Source: Apostichopus japonicus (taxonomy: Eukaryota > Echinodermata > Holothuroidea > Aspidochirotida > Stichopodidae). Taken from it: a stretch of DNA of 64,000 nucleotides. The stretch lies in NCBI RefSeq assembly GCF_037975245.1, contig NC_092575.1, positions 9,084,001 to 9,148,000 on the forward strand, read 5' to 3'. Positions 11,805-22,254 of the stretch are shown here, piece after piece. The notes below the pieces were generated by a model. The model had not been told where the DNA came from and did no database searches. It saw only the letters and a program-made list of their open reading frames with translations. The position numbers and the translations under genes are program-made. The stretch's first letter is position 1. Every line of letters starts with the position of its first letter.

Positions 11805-12188
11805 CAGTGGCGGAGCTAGGGGTATTGGTCAGGAGGGGCGAGAATGGTCTGTAGGGGCGCTTTCGACACTATCTAAGCGGAGCGCCACCACTGGTTGGCG
11901 CGTAGCGTTCAGAAAATTTTTGAGTAAAGATACGATCCCTAGATCGCCGGAAATGACCCTTTCAGGGCCTGGCTAATTTGCAGATAAACGAAGAATAGGG
12001 TGTCATCGCCAAATTACACCAACAAAATGTGACAAATGTCAATAAGTAGATGAGAGCGCAATAAAAAAGTCAATAATCGCGAATAAGTAAAAATTGGTAA
12101 AGAGCTGAAAAAGGCGCCAGCAGTCCATTTGAGTCCGTCAGGGGGGGGCATTCCCCGCCCCCCTGACCGTATGGACGCTCCGCCACTG
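11805..12188 (+). mobile_element. Short hAT-type element D1 nested in element A
   Basis: Its 384 bases start cagtggcggagct and end acgctccgccactg, with a perfect 8-bp duplication cgcggcgg on both sides (11797-11804 and 12189-12196). The sister element at 37965-39918 lacks it at the equivalent place, giving an empty-site comparison. It contains one copy of the gcggagcgccaccac / ggttggcgcg module about 65 bases from its left end. A second copy, inverted, is at 40410-40810. Non-coding. Confidence 0.93.
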
Positions 12189-12595
12189 CGCGGCGGGGGT
12201 GCAGCCCCTAATTCGCCATTACTAATGTAAAAGAGAGTTTTGACATAATTGGACCTCCATGCTTTTTATACATCTACATGAGACATGTCATTGTTTACAT
12301 TAGCATCCCGCGGTATACTGCGCAATTTGAACGGACCGTACGGTACATGATGGCATGCGATGTAATAACCGATGCTTGCTTATATGATATCGACATTGAC
12401 ACGTTGAACGTGCGCTTCGCGCGCGAAAATTTTTGGTTATTTTTTCAGGCAAGTCGGACAGTTTTGAGGCTTTTCATCCTGGAACGCCATTTTCATGCTC
12501 ACTGATATGATGTGATATCTGCTGTTTGCTTTACAAATTCGAACAGGCGCGTAGCGAGGAATTTGCCAAGGGAGGGGCGAAGCCTGTAGGCAAAT

Positions 12596-12780
12596 TATCT
12601 AAGCGTAGCGCCACCATAGGTTGTCGCGAAGCGTACAAGAAAATGTTGGCAGAAAATGCCTCCCAGATCGCTGGAAATGGCACTACCCAGGACCATTTGT
12701 TAGCGCGAAGCGTACAAGCAAATTTTGGCCGAAAATGTCTCCCAGATCGCTGGAAATGACACTTCCCAGGCCTTTTAAGT
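12596..12780 (+). repeat. Two tandem copies of the GC-rich hAT module
   Basis: Two units about 79 bases apart each contain gcgcgaagcgtacaag, a run reading aaaatgttggc or caaattttggc, and tcccagatcgctggaaatg. The equivalent pair in the sister element is at about 39170-39325. The open frames here are by-products of the repeats. Confidence 0.8.
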
Positions 12781-13094
12781 TGCATCTAAGCACTTTCTTT
12801 TTTGAAATTACTTAGCGATATCATTTAAAAAAATGCTGAATGGGGGGGGGGGGGCGGTCGCCCCCATCCTAAAATGCGTTATGTTCCCCGACGACACGGT
12901 CGAGTTCGAGACCAGCCACAGTTGGTTTCATAGCACAATTCTACACACGCGTTATGATAGACCATATATAGTATATATATAGATCATTAGTGAGAGAGGA
13001 AAATGGAAACGTCAAAAACATGGAGTTGTCGGTGTAAGGGGTAGGGTGAGGCACACTTTTACGAAATCATTGATCCGTCACTGGCTACCCTTCA

Positions 13095-13285
13095 GCGCTG
13101 TAATGATGTCACTGTTCCTCTTTCTCTTCCCGGTGTCTTCGCGTTTTTCTTTAACTTTACTCCCTCCTTTTCTCCTTCTTCTCTCTTTCTTCTTTTTCTT
13201 TTCCCTTCCTTCCTCTCCTCCTCCTCTTTTTCCCCTCTTTTTTCCTTTTTTCTTCTCTTTTTTTCTCTCCTCTTTTTCTTACCCG
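13095..13285. repeat. Strand-asymmetric polypyrimidine tract
   Basis: Nearly 200 bases of T and C on the plus strand with almost no purines, just inside the right end of element A. The sister element has the same tract at 39690-39875. It produces artificial frames: Ser/Leu/Phe-rich on plus, Lys/Glu/Arg-rich on minus. Confidence 0.85.
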
Positions 13286-13775
13286 GGGGGCGCGCGCCCC
13301 CAACGCCCCCCCCTGGATACGCACCTGTATATATGTCAGTGAAGAAACTGGGAACAGAACTTACAAGCTTGGCAGTCAACGAATATCATCTAAATATATC
13401 TACTGAAACCCACGCATTTTTATTACTATTATTAGTTGGCAAAATCCGGACAGCGCACACAACATAGTTTGGCGACGAGGATACCAAAATTCGTACTGAT
13501 AAAGCCGTGTTAAAGTTGTTAGATTCAATTTGAACAGACCGCTGTAGTGTTTGCCGTATACACTAAAGTTCTTGAGTATCTTAGGACATACGCAACGTCC
13601 AATATGTAGTATACACACAAGTTAATATTTGTGAACTTAATGATAGCACATATGTGAAGACCTAGTTATTTGTTACTGAAAATGATAATACTATTGAACG
13701 ATGGCTATGGATGATGTAGGCTTATCATCGTTGAAACAGTTTGACCCACATACTGCAACGTCAAGTGGCTGGAGC

Positions 13776-14644
13776 CAGGGACGTTGCTGGGGGGGGGGTG
13801 TCTCACCCCCAATCTTGATAAAACTGGCGATAGTTGGAAAATTTGAGTGCGACATCGGAATTTCCGACTGTCACAGTCTAATTTTTCTGACTGTTGTTCT
13901 CTTATTTTCACATATTCTTGTAATTTGTGAGTGACCTAAAATTTTCAGTCAAAATTGACCTCTAATCAGTCATATTTACCACGTTTTCCTTGTCAAATTG
14001 AGAAATTGTATCTCGCGATCCTTATACTCCACCATACAAAAACTTTGTATGATTTTGAATACTCTTAAAAAATGCCTAATACTGTACTAAGTCAGCTTCA
14101 ATTCAGATAATTTACGTATTAACTTTCCTATTGGGTGGGTTAACCCTGTTCCCTAGCTTCAAGTAAGTTCAGGGTTTACATTGTCTCTATCGCATACGAT
14201 TAAAACACTCAATGCTAATCTACGGAAGCTTAAAAATGCCATCAACATAAGAAAACTTTGCCCCATAAGTTGACATTCTTTCAGTAAATTGTTTAGAAAA
14301 CAAGATAAAATCTTATCAAAAATCAGAAAAATGTTGGATTGCTCAGTTGCTTTAACTGAGCAATTGAGCAATTTTCTGAAAAATGTTTAATTGACAACTT
14401 ATCATATCTTGTCAATTGGACATTTCTCTGCAAAATGTTTAATTGACAACTTATCATAATTTGTCAATTGGAAATTTTGCTGCAAAATGTTCAATTGTTC
14501 ACTTCATTCCATTTGAGCAATTGAACAAATTTACTTAAAAGGCAGCAGTCGGAATTTTATGGCTCCAAAACCCATCCAGTTGGAATTTCAGCCACTACCC
14601 CCCCCCCCCCCCCCCCAAATCAACAGGCCTTAGCTTCGTCCCTG
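13776..14644. mobile_element. hAT-like non-autonomous element G
   Basis: Left end cagggacgttgctgggggg and right end ttagcttcgtccctg form a short imperfect inverted repeat, each next to a G- or C-run. Flanks gctggagc and aatggagc match at 6 of 8, consistent with an old 8-bp duplication. The interior holds a 52-base tandem array. No coding potential. Confidence 0.65.
14370..14525. repeat. 52-base tandem repeat, about three units
   Basis: Units begin at 14380, 14432 and 14484 with aaaatgtttaattgacaac-like sequence, then acttatcata and ttgtcaattgga. Each unit holds an inverted pair (aattgac / gtcaatt), so a single strand could fold into repeated hairpins. Confidence 0.75.
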
Positions 14645-14652
14645 AATGGAGC

Positions 14653-15825
14653 AAATGGTTAAAAGTGTCGAAATGTATGTTGTGGGAAAGGAATAAATGA
14701 TACGACTCAAAGGAGAGCTTAATTACTGAACTGTGCTGGAACTGATGGTCAGGATATTTATTATAGTTAAGTTGGAGAGGATGGCAGAATTGAAAATAAA
14801 AAGACAGACCCTGCAGCGAATGTATACGAGCAGTGTATAAATTTAAGAAATTTCAAGTGATTGTCCCCAGGACAACCAGCTCACCAATTTTTGGTTGTCC
14901 TGCTGAAATTTTGGTGGTCCTGCAGTGGAAACATGTGTAGTAAGGTTAAATGTATTTGGGATGGTCAAAGGAACTCCATTAAGGAGAAGATACATTTCAT
15001 TCAACTTCATCACTTTATTTACATCTTCTAACTAAGAGCCCCATATTGAAGACAGGGAACTTGGCAAATTAGTCTAACACAGTGGACGCAGAAAGAGAGA
15101 TATATGGAGGGGACATTCAAAGAGAATCTGAGTTTGTTATGAACTGTTCCCTTGAAAATAAATAAATAACCATGGCATTTTTTGGGGAGTGAAATTACCA
15201 ATTGTGTACGAAAAGTAAGTTGGTTCACCTTTCAAATTTTACACTTTCAAAAAATTCACGCGAAACTGGCATATCATGCTGAATGCAACTAATGTCATGT
15301 CAACAAGGCTCTAGTACACCCATTCATGAATAAACCGTAATATCAACTCTGTTGCAAAGCAGGGGGAAAAGAAAGTATTTTCTAGAATTCCAATAATACG
15401 CAAAAAATAATATTCTACCATAGTTAAGTGTATAGCAAATAGCCTAATCACCTCGTCGGTTACGGATAACACGTAACTACAAAAACACAACTAATTGTAT
15501 TTTGCGAAGTTGACGTTTTCTACAAGAACATGGAAACAATATTTAGCATTAAGTGAATCATGCCAAGTGGCCTAGAAACACATGTTATTACAGTACAAGG
15601 TTTACTTTCATAAAGATGGCCATAACTACAGGGGCCTTGATATCGTGCTATGCGTGTATGGTATGCACTGTGCCTCGTGTGTCATGGGGAATAGATTGTT
15701 TTGTCCATGCGAAGGAGTTAGTTGGCTTGAGGTGTGTTTTACTACCTAAATGTTACAGGGATATTTTACCTACTTTCTGGAACGTCTAAGATAATATTTC
15801 GCATAACTTTACCGATCCTTTACTG
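14653..15825. other. UXS1 intron sequence
   Basis: No gene seen. A stretch at about 15075-15135 (aaagagagatatatggagg) recurs inverted at about 35150-35210, so part of this is dispersed repeat. The rest shows nothing I can name. Confidence 0.45.
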
Positions 15826-15932
15826 ACTGGTAATAGAGGGCACACAGTGTTAAAAGATTACTAGGACATTCTAGGCATGGTGGAACAAGGGTGCTAAGTT
15901 TGTGGAGAGAGGTAGGCAAGAAACGAAGTAAA
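15826..15932 (-). repeat. Isolated DIRS-type terminal repeat fragment
   Basis: It follows, with divergence, the right inverted terminal repeat of the DIRS-like element at 55028-59041: a gggcacacagtgttaaaag stretch, tactaggacattcta, then gagaggtaggcaag and a final aacgaagtaaat. The match stops at that terminal aaat, exactly where the full element ends. It lies 27 bases from the downstream edge of the UXS1 exon at 15960. Confidence 0.7.
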
Positions 15933-15959
15933 TCCTCATGTCCATCATACTGTACTTGC

Positions 15960-16140
15960 CTTCTATCATAAGAGGATTAACTACATCATGATTAATCATC
16001 TCAAAGTTTGGATGTCCGATCCAATGCTCCACATTTCGCTTTCTTCCTGTAAAGAAGTTGTCCACCACTGTGACCTCATGTCCATCTTCCATCAGCCGAT
16101 CCACTAAATGCGAACCAACAAAACCAGCCCCTCCAGTAAT
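15960..16140 (-). CDS. UXS1: UXS1 exon with the NAD-binding glycine motif
   Basis: This 181-base exon opens the catalytic domain. It reads [20 protein letters not shown], then [20 protein letters not shown] and [29 protein letters not shown] is the Rossmann-fold glycine loop that holds NAD, and the Asp in VVDNFFTGR is expected to bind the adenosine ribose; the whole segment matches animal UXS1 closely. The acceptor (ttcgtag) is standard. The donor is unusual: the exon ends GAAG and the intron begins gcaagt, a GC donor with otherwise ideal consensus. Reading straight through the donor gives a few intron codons and a stop. The last G joins TT of the exon at 8668-8832 to make Val. Confidence 0.95.
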
Positions 16141-16310
16141 CTACGAAAGTACAAGATAGAGGCAGACATGAGAGAAACCATTTGTCTCTGACATGCTGTT
16201 CTCATCTACTATGTTTGGCAATTCTAGGTTAAGTCTTCCAGTTTGTTTCTATAGCCTCTCTCTGTATGACCATCCAAATCTTGGAAAACTGTTGCACCCT
16301 ATTTACTAAC

Positions 16311-17660
16311 TTACTTACTGCCCATTATGCCTCCTGGCACATAGGGCAGCAACAAAAGTCTTCCACTCCTTCCGATCCTGGCTAATTTTTGGATGGTACC
16401 CCATGTGTGGTCCAGGTCCTTAATCTCCCCTTCCACAGTTCTTCGCCAAGTGTTTTTAGAACGTCCCCTCTTTCTTTTGCCTTCTGGTGTCCAGTGGAGG
16501 GCTGTTCGTGTGATGTCATCTATGTTCTTTCTCATTACATGTCCGATCCATTTCCACCTTCTTCTCATGATGATGTTCTCCATGCTGTCTTGATGGCATT
16601 GGGCATATAGTGCTTCGTTTGAAATGGTGTTTGGCCAGAAAATGCGACATATTCTTCTTAGACTCTTTGTGTGGAAGACTGACAGCTTATTGAGGTCGAT
16701 TTTCGTCATTCTCCAGCATTCAGAGCCGTACAGAAGAGTGGAAAGGACACACGCTTTGGTACAATTTTAGCTTGGTCTTGGTGCTGTACTGCTGTGATCT
16801 CCATATATTATTGAGCATTCTGAATGCATTTCTGGCTTTATTAAGACGGTTCTTAAAGTCTTTGCCTGCGCCTCCATCGTGCCTGACAGTGCTGCCCAGG
16901 TAAGTAATTAGTTATAAGTAGGTCTTCCCCGTTTGCTTGTATTGGTAAAGGGTCCGAGATGGTCAGGGTCATCACCTCTGTTTTCTTTTGGCTGATCTTC
17001 AAGCCAATTTGCTGGGCAAAATCACTGAGTCTGGATGTTTTTTCTTGCATATGCTGGTGGGTGTGTGAAAGTAGAGCAAGATCATCTGCAAAGTCGAGGT
17101 CCTCAAGTGTAGAAAAGAGGGTCCATCTTATGCCTCTTTTTTGCCTTCAGTTGCCTGTCTCATCACCCAGTATATGGCGATATTGAACAGCAGTGCTGAC
17201 ATGACACATCCTTGCCTAACTCCAGTCTTCACTTGGAACTTATGGTTACTGTTTCCAACTCTGCATGTGAAATTGGTGTAAAAGCTCTTAACTACAAGAA
17301 CTAGCTGCTCTGGTATCCCATAGTTGCGTAGTATTCTCCAAAGGCTGTCTCGGATGGTGGATGCTATCGAAAGCTTTTTCAAAGTCAACAAAATTAATAT
17401 AAAGCTTCCTCTGCCATTCTGTGCATTGCTCTATGATATTACGTAGTGCAAATATCTGGTCAGTGCATGACCCTCTTCCTTTCCGAAAACCTGCCTGTTC
17501 CCTTCTGAGACTTTGGTCAACAGCATCTATAATACGGGTAATAATTATCTTTGCCAATATTTTGCTTGGTATTGACAATAGTGTGATGCCACGCCAGTTA
17601 TTGCAGTTTTTTAGGGATCCCTTCTTTGGTAATTTTACCATATGCAGAGTACTTATTTAA
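16311..17660 (-). pseudogene. LINE ORF2 remnant (RT to C-terminus) in a UXS1 intron
   Basis: Reading the minus strand: RT motifs NNWRGITLLSIPSKILAKII, REQAGFRKGRGSCTDQIFAL and FVDFEKAFDSIH (palm Asp present) come first. After a frameshift come GIPEQLVLVVKSFY, TGVRQGCVMSALLFNI and a following block with IGLKISQKKTEVMTL. The C-terminal part reads KSLRRICRIFWPNTISN, MRRRWKWIGHVMRKN and TALHWTPEGKRKRGRSKNTW. The family is a common invertebrate non-LTR type (RTE-like or Jockey-superfamily; clade not resolved). It is 5'-truncated with several frame breaks. Its 3' end shows a short taagt-type repeat. Confidence 0.85.
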
Positions 17661-17717
17661 CATATACTTGGTCATATAAAATCTTCCAAAACCAATACTC
17701 GAGAACCCAGTACCTAC

Positions 17718-17778
17718 CAGGATTCTTTTTCTTTCAATTTCAGGTAATTTTCTAACTTCAGGAAATTTCTTCATCGAT
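17718..17778 (-). CDS. UXS1: UXS1 exon, linker before the catalytic domain
   Basis: Sixty-one bases between a cattacag acceptor and a gtaggt donor encode SMKKFPEVRKLPEIERKRIL. Vertebrate UXS1 has a TQKYPPVKFLSEKDRKRIL-type segment directly before [10 protein letters not shown], and this exon joins in phase 0 to the ITGG exon at 15960-16140. Its first base completes the Leu codon begun in the exon at 19673-19716. Short, but phase, order and residues all agree. Confidence 0.9.
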
Positions 17779-19106
17779 CTGTAATGAGAAATGGCTATGA
17801 TTGTTACATTATGGACACATGACCTTACAACCAGCAGAAATTCTCTAGATCAATTCAACTGGGCATAGAGTAAATGAGATGGAGACAAAGAGGGAGTGGG
17901 AGAGGCGGGTGAAAACGATGGTGAGGGAGACAAACAGAAGAGACTTGCAAGAAGGGTTTCCATCAAAACCAACAAGTTGTTACAGTCTTTATAGACCCTT
18001 CATGAAAGCAAACTTTGAACTGCATTTAGTTTCTATGTGAATGGTCATTAATTGACAAAGATTTGAGAGATGGACCAAGAAGAGGATAGATAAGATAAGA
18101 AATATATTGCAGGAGATATATGTTGAGGGTCACATCTTAGATTTTGACATAATGTTTAGTACAACTATGGATAAGGGGAAGATGTTTTGTTAATTATTTG
18201 GGGAGAAGAAATCCATGCCTCAAAAGTTTTCCCCCATAAAACATTGTGATCCATAAGGTTTTGTCATCTGCAGATACGTACATATTACTCCATAGTAATA
18301 AACAATATTGAAAACAGTAAAATGTTCAAATTTATTTCTTATTCCCTCACCTTTTTTGGCTTGCAGCAGAATAATCAGTTATTAATGCACCAACTAAAGA
18401 AACTAAAGGCCATTTACTTAAAACCTACTACAATTTTTGGAAGGTTTCACAAGTCTAACAGGTGTGGGTCCTACAATGTCTAAAAAATAAAAAAGCTTAT
18501 AGCAGCTTTCTTAATTTGACACTAAGTTTGTTATTGGTGAATAAACTATTTAGTAACTCAACTCTTGATTGCAAATTTTTTTAAATGAATTACAATTTAA
18601 TTCATTAATGTCATGTACTGTAGTAGTATGGAATATATTGAACTAAAAAGCTGTAAGCTCCATTAAGTCACTCATAGCTACTGTACTCTGCAGAATTTTC
18701 ATACATGCCTGGAAATTTTTACTTCATCAATGGCTCATGCTCAAAGATAAAGAAAAGTTACTTTACAGTTTTTGTACATGATGCTAGTTAAAAGTAATAT
18801 TTTGGGGGTTTGCATGTTCTCATTCAATTAACAGTTCATATCTACAACATCCCTTCAATTTAGTCTCCCTCAGCTGCTTTACTGAAAGTTTCTATGCCAC
18901 AGAGACTTTGCTCAGTCCCAATATGCATTCAAATCAGAAGGGTCTCATAACAATTATTTTCATCACTGGCATTTTAATTTTTAATGTGATTCTACATGTG
19001 ATTTAACATTGATTGAACTTCATTATTTTTTATGCTAATTCCTATACATAACTTAGAGGAGAGCTTAAACATGATAATCAACTCAAATGTTTTATGTATA
19101 GGCTTG
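17779..19106. other. UXS1 intron sequence without recognised features
   Basis: AT-rich, no coding similarity, no clear repeats. A purine-rich patch near 17.88-17.93 kb (gagacaaagagggagtggg) is the only compositional oddity. Confidence 0.45.
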
Positions 19107-19270
19107 CAGGGGTGTGCCCAGGATTTCCTGAGTGCCGGGTATACTGATCGCCGTCTTGGGGGAGGGGCCTAAGGAGAGGGGGTGTCCTTCCCTTTGAGAA
19201 TTTTTTTGATTTTTGAAGGTGCTCAGATGCCAAATGCTGGCACTTGTGTACCTTTTTAAGTTTTGCTAAC
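19107..19270 (+). repeat. End fragment of a hAT-like element
   Basis: Begins caggggtgtgcccagga, resembling the CAGGGGCGTAGCCAGGA-type ends elsewhere in the window. It continues with gatcgccgtcttgggggagg and a gtgctcagatgccaaatg stretch, which recur in altered form near 20.27, 24.1 and 42.73 kb. No matching right end was found nearby. Confidence 0.5.
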
Positions 19271-19672
19271 AATTTACATTTTTTTTTAGTGAAATATATT
19301 ACGTACCTGGTAAAAGTTGCATGGTGGGTGATTAAATGTGAATTGAAGCAAATTCTTTACTTACTTGGTCATTAACATTTTTCACTTGTAAAAAAATGAT
19401 GTCTTAGATGGATTATTTGCAATCTTTTTTCATCATACTTGGTACGCAGTGTAAATGGTTAGTTGACAAGCTGCACATCACAATGATTCGGCCAACGAAA
19501 GATTACTTCCTTGTATGGTTAACAACTGTCCTCTGGCAATTTTGCCAACGCATGGGCTAATTATATGCAACTGCAGATCGGTTACTTAAAACAGCTGCAA
19601 CAGATGTAATCAGCTGAACTTTTGCCATAATATGAAAACTCAATTAAATAAAAAAAGTGAATTTTAACTTAC

Positions 19673-19716
19673 AGTTTTTCCAGTTCTTCGATTCTCTTTT
19701 GCAAAGGTTTGACAAC
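19673..19716 (-). CDS. UXS1: UXS1 exon, stem region
   Basis: A 44-base exon between a cctccatcag acceptor and a gtaagt donor encodes VVKPLQKRIEELEK plus two bases of a Leu codon. It aligns with the coiled-coil-like stem of vertebrate UXS1 just before the catalytic domain (a MVEPLREKIRDLEKS-like segment). Phase fits the 17718-17778 exon exactly. The stem links the N-terminal membrane anchor to the lumenal enzyme. Confidence 0.85.
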
Positions 19717-20393
19717 CTGATGGAGGTAAGCACACAAACCTTTAGTACAATCACTATACCAGTTTAAAGTTAAGAGAGATCAATGAAAATAGATCTATTT
19801 ATTTTCTAGCTTTATTTTTACAGAAATCCTGCTAACTAGCACTTGATTGTCCCAATCAGACAATTTTCTTACCATGAAATTTCTATTATGTAACACTCTT
19901 ATTCATCAGCCAACAGTTACCCCAACACTAAATGAATGAACTAGTCTTAATTATTGAAAATACAAGTTCTTGGAAATTTCATTTTATGGACTAAATGTAA
20001 TTGTATCTGAGCACAGACACATTGTCGATTTCAACTAAAAACCTGCCTCACAACTACATAGTGAAAATCTCTCTTTTCATCAGGCACAAATGTGCAAGTT
20101 GTAAAGTGGTTTGGCAAGGATAAATTCTCTTAGAAACACTGACTAGGATATAATTACAATTTGTAAAGAGCAAAACTGCTTGAGGGAGAGACCTCAGGAT
20201 CAGTGTTTCCTCTAAGAAATTTCCCATTGCGTCAAAATGGCTAATATCTGAATATTTGACTCACCCGTCCTGGGGGAGGGGTCTAATGGGAGGGGTAAAA
20301 TTCCGGGAAAATTACTTTATTGAACCAAAAACACAATCGGTCAATGTTTTCGTGAATTTTCACGATGTTACATTTTGTCAACAGTATTAGTAT

Positions 20394-21081
20394 CAGGGGC
20401 GTAGCCAGGATTTTCAAAGTTGTAGGCACGACTTTCTGAGCAGAGCGCCACCATCGGTTGGCTCGGAGTGTACACAAAAATTTTTGGTTTTACAAACCCC
20501 CCAGATGGCCGGAAACGGCCCTTCCCGAGTGTTCATTTTGGTTCCCTGGCCTCTTGGTAACTTGAGACACCTCATTCAATATCACTTTTAAACCAAAAAA
20601 ATAAACGAGTTAAAAAAGTACTTAATTCAATACTACACCATGTATTTAAAATTAGCAAGGTACATGTACAGAGTAAGCCAGTAACAACAGGCAACAAAGT
20701 GCTACAGCTCTATAAAGTCAGTTAATCAACGATAGGCTTATTTGACTGTGGAATGTTTCTTAACTGAAATATTATCTGCGTAAACAGGTTCTTAACTAGA
20801 TGTTAAGAAACTGACAAGATCGGATCCTAGTCTTTTTCGGCAGGTAGAGTGTTGATTAAAACGGCACGCGATAGAAATGACAGCCTAGATGACAGAAGAA
20901 TAGGTCACCTAATTTAGCCATATTCTTGCTACGATCATTTCAATAGTTTTTCCTGTCTAGACTCTAAAACTCGTCCAGCAAGCTTATGGATTTGAGTTAT
21001 GGGTATTTAAAAAAAAAAAGAAAACTTGGCCAAAAAAGTGTAGGCCCAGGCCTACAGTGCTACATACTGCCTACGCCCCTG
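20394..21081. mobile_element. hAT-like element C nested in H
   Basis: Starts caggggcgtagccagga and ends gcctacgcccctg. The ends resemble those of elements A, B and E. A subterminal gcagagcgccaccatc / ggttggctcgg module lies about 45 bases in. Flanks attagtat and tgaactaa do not match, so no duplication supports the boundaries. Non-coding. Confidence 0.65.
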
Positions 21082-21254
21082 TGAACTAAACATCGGCCAA
21101 TCCAATGTCTGATTTTAAATTGAGGCATGGAACCTGGTTACCCGGAGCTTTATTTAAACGATGATTGCTAAATAATAAGAAATTAGTTCGTTGCATATTA
21201 CGCTTTATTTTTACAAGCTAAATTTGGCTCAAATAAAGTGCACCACTTGCAATG

Positions 21255-22254
21255 CAGGGTAGGAATTTAGAATTGGCCTTGGGGGGCTATTTTGGAAAAT
21301 GAAAAGTTAAAAACGCCCCCTTAATGTATTTACGAGGGCTTTCTTAAGGTTTAAGGGGGCGCTTTTCCAAAGTTCAATATGCTGTTTACGGAAAAGATTG
21401 TAAGCATTCATCAGGATCAAGTGAGCACAAGTACCCTCTTCCTAGTTAGCTGCGACCGTATAGCAAATTCCTTGAAAGTTTAATTGCCAAAATTTGCGAT
21501 CGTTTAACAAATAACGTCAATCCACCGAAAATATGACGAAAAACCAATAACACATCAACTGAAATAGAGAACACTGGTTTACTTCTACTGAAGGTGCCCT
21601 TTCCTTTAATCATGTATTTTTTCGTGTGAGGGTAAAATCACCCACCACCAAATACGAAACCATTATACCAATGAAAAGTTATCGAAGTTAAAACCTTCAA
21701 TTCATCGCCACAGCAATTGTGTACATAAAATACAACATTCCATCTCTAAGACATAGCACATACCTAACAAACAACTGCCGATTTCCAGCAATTTTTTTTT
21801 TTTTTATGTTTTACTTGCGACACAACTTGAGCGAATAAACAGATGGCTAGGTTAGAGTTCCATGTTGACTTCGTTTGAAGTTAGGCTACCATGTGGTCGG
21901 AGATTTTTGGGGATTTGAGGTTATTGTCGCTGGTACTGAAATTGCTTACCGGTGGCCGTAATTTGCCAGTGACTGCACGGGAAGTTCCCGGTGATTGTGC
22001 GCGACCCTCCCGCACTGCTTCAAATTTGATCAAATGTGATGCGGGATTGTGAGAACTGTTTGTGCAATTCCCGCTGCTACTACAAACCCTAGCTTAAGCA
22101 AAAAACATGTCACAATTAAATTTACACAGACACCTGATATTACCAGGGCGATTTTCTTATATATCTTTTTCGCCCTCGCAATTGTGCTTTTGGAGGGCTT
22201 TTTTTAACACTTGCTAGGGCGAATTGCCCGTCGCCCCGCTTATTTCTGACCCTG
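21255..22254. mobile_element. hAT-type element I nested in H
   Basis: Ends cagggtaggaattta and tatttctgaccctg are inverted repeats with small differences, and ttgcaatg is duplicated perfectly at 21247-21254 and 22255-22262. The interior contains the GC-rich block shared with 5838-6345. Exactly 1.0 kb, non-coding. Confidence 0.9.
21727..22090. repeat. GC-rich repeat block inside element I
   Basis: Reverse complement of the block at 5838-6345: gtgcgcgaccctcccgc, a tttacttgcgacacaactt stretch and gaataaacagatggcta are shared. It ends ctacaaaccctag, which resembles a hAT terminus, so this may be a third nested element whose left end is not found. Confidence 0.6.

Larger units (their letters stand above)
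11119..13327. mobile_element. hAT-like non-autonomous element A
   Basis: Ends caggcgcgtatccagg and cctggatacgcacctg are inverted repeats matching at 15 of 16 positions. A sister copy with the same gene-free layout is at 37965-39918. The flanks catatata and tatatatg match at 6 of 8, so the duplication is only suggestive. Layout from left: a subterminal GC-rich module (gcggagcgccaccat, ggttggcgcg), a long AT-rich middle containing a separate inserted element (11805-12188), two tandem copies of the module, a G-run, and a pyrimidine-rich stretch just inside the right end. Frames in it are low-complexity or antisense of the repeats; none encodes a transposase. Confidence 0.78.

Noticed and set aside
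11111-13335. A clean 8-bp target duplication for element A
   Set aside because: The flanks catatata and tatatatg agree at only 6 of 8 in AT-repeat sequence, which could be chance; the element call rests on its TIRs and sister copy instead.
13046-13379. Open frames rich in Ser/Leu/Phe (plus) or Lys/Glu/Arg (minus)
   Set aside because: Both are translations of the polypyrimidine tract; the same artefact appears at 39614-40158.
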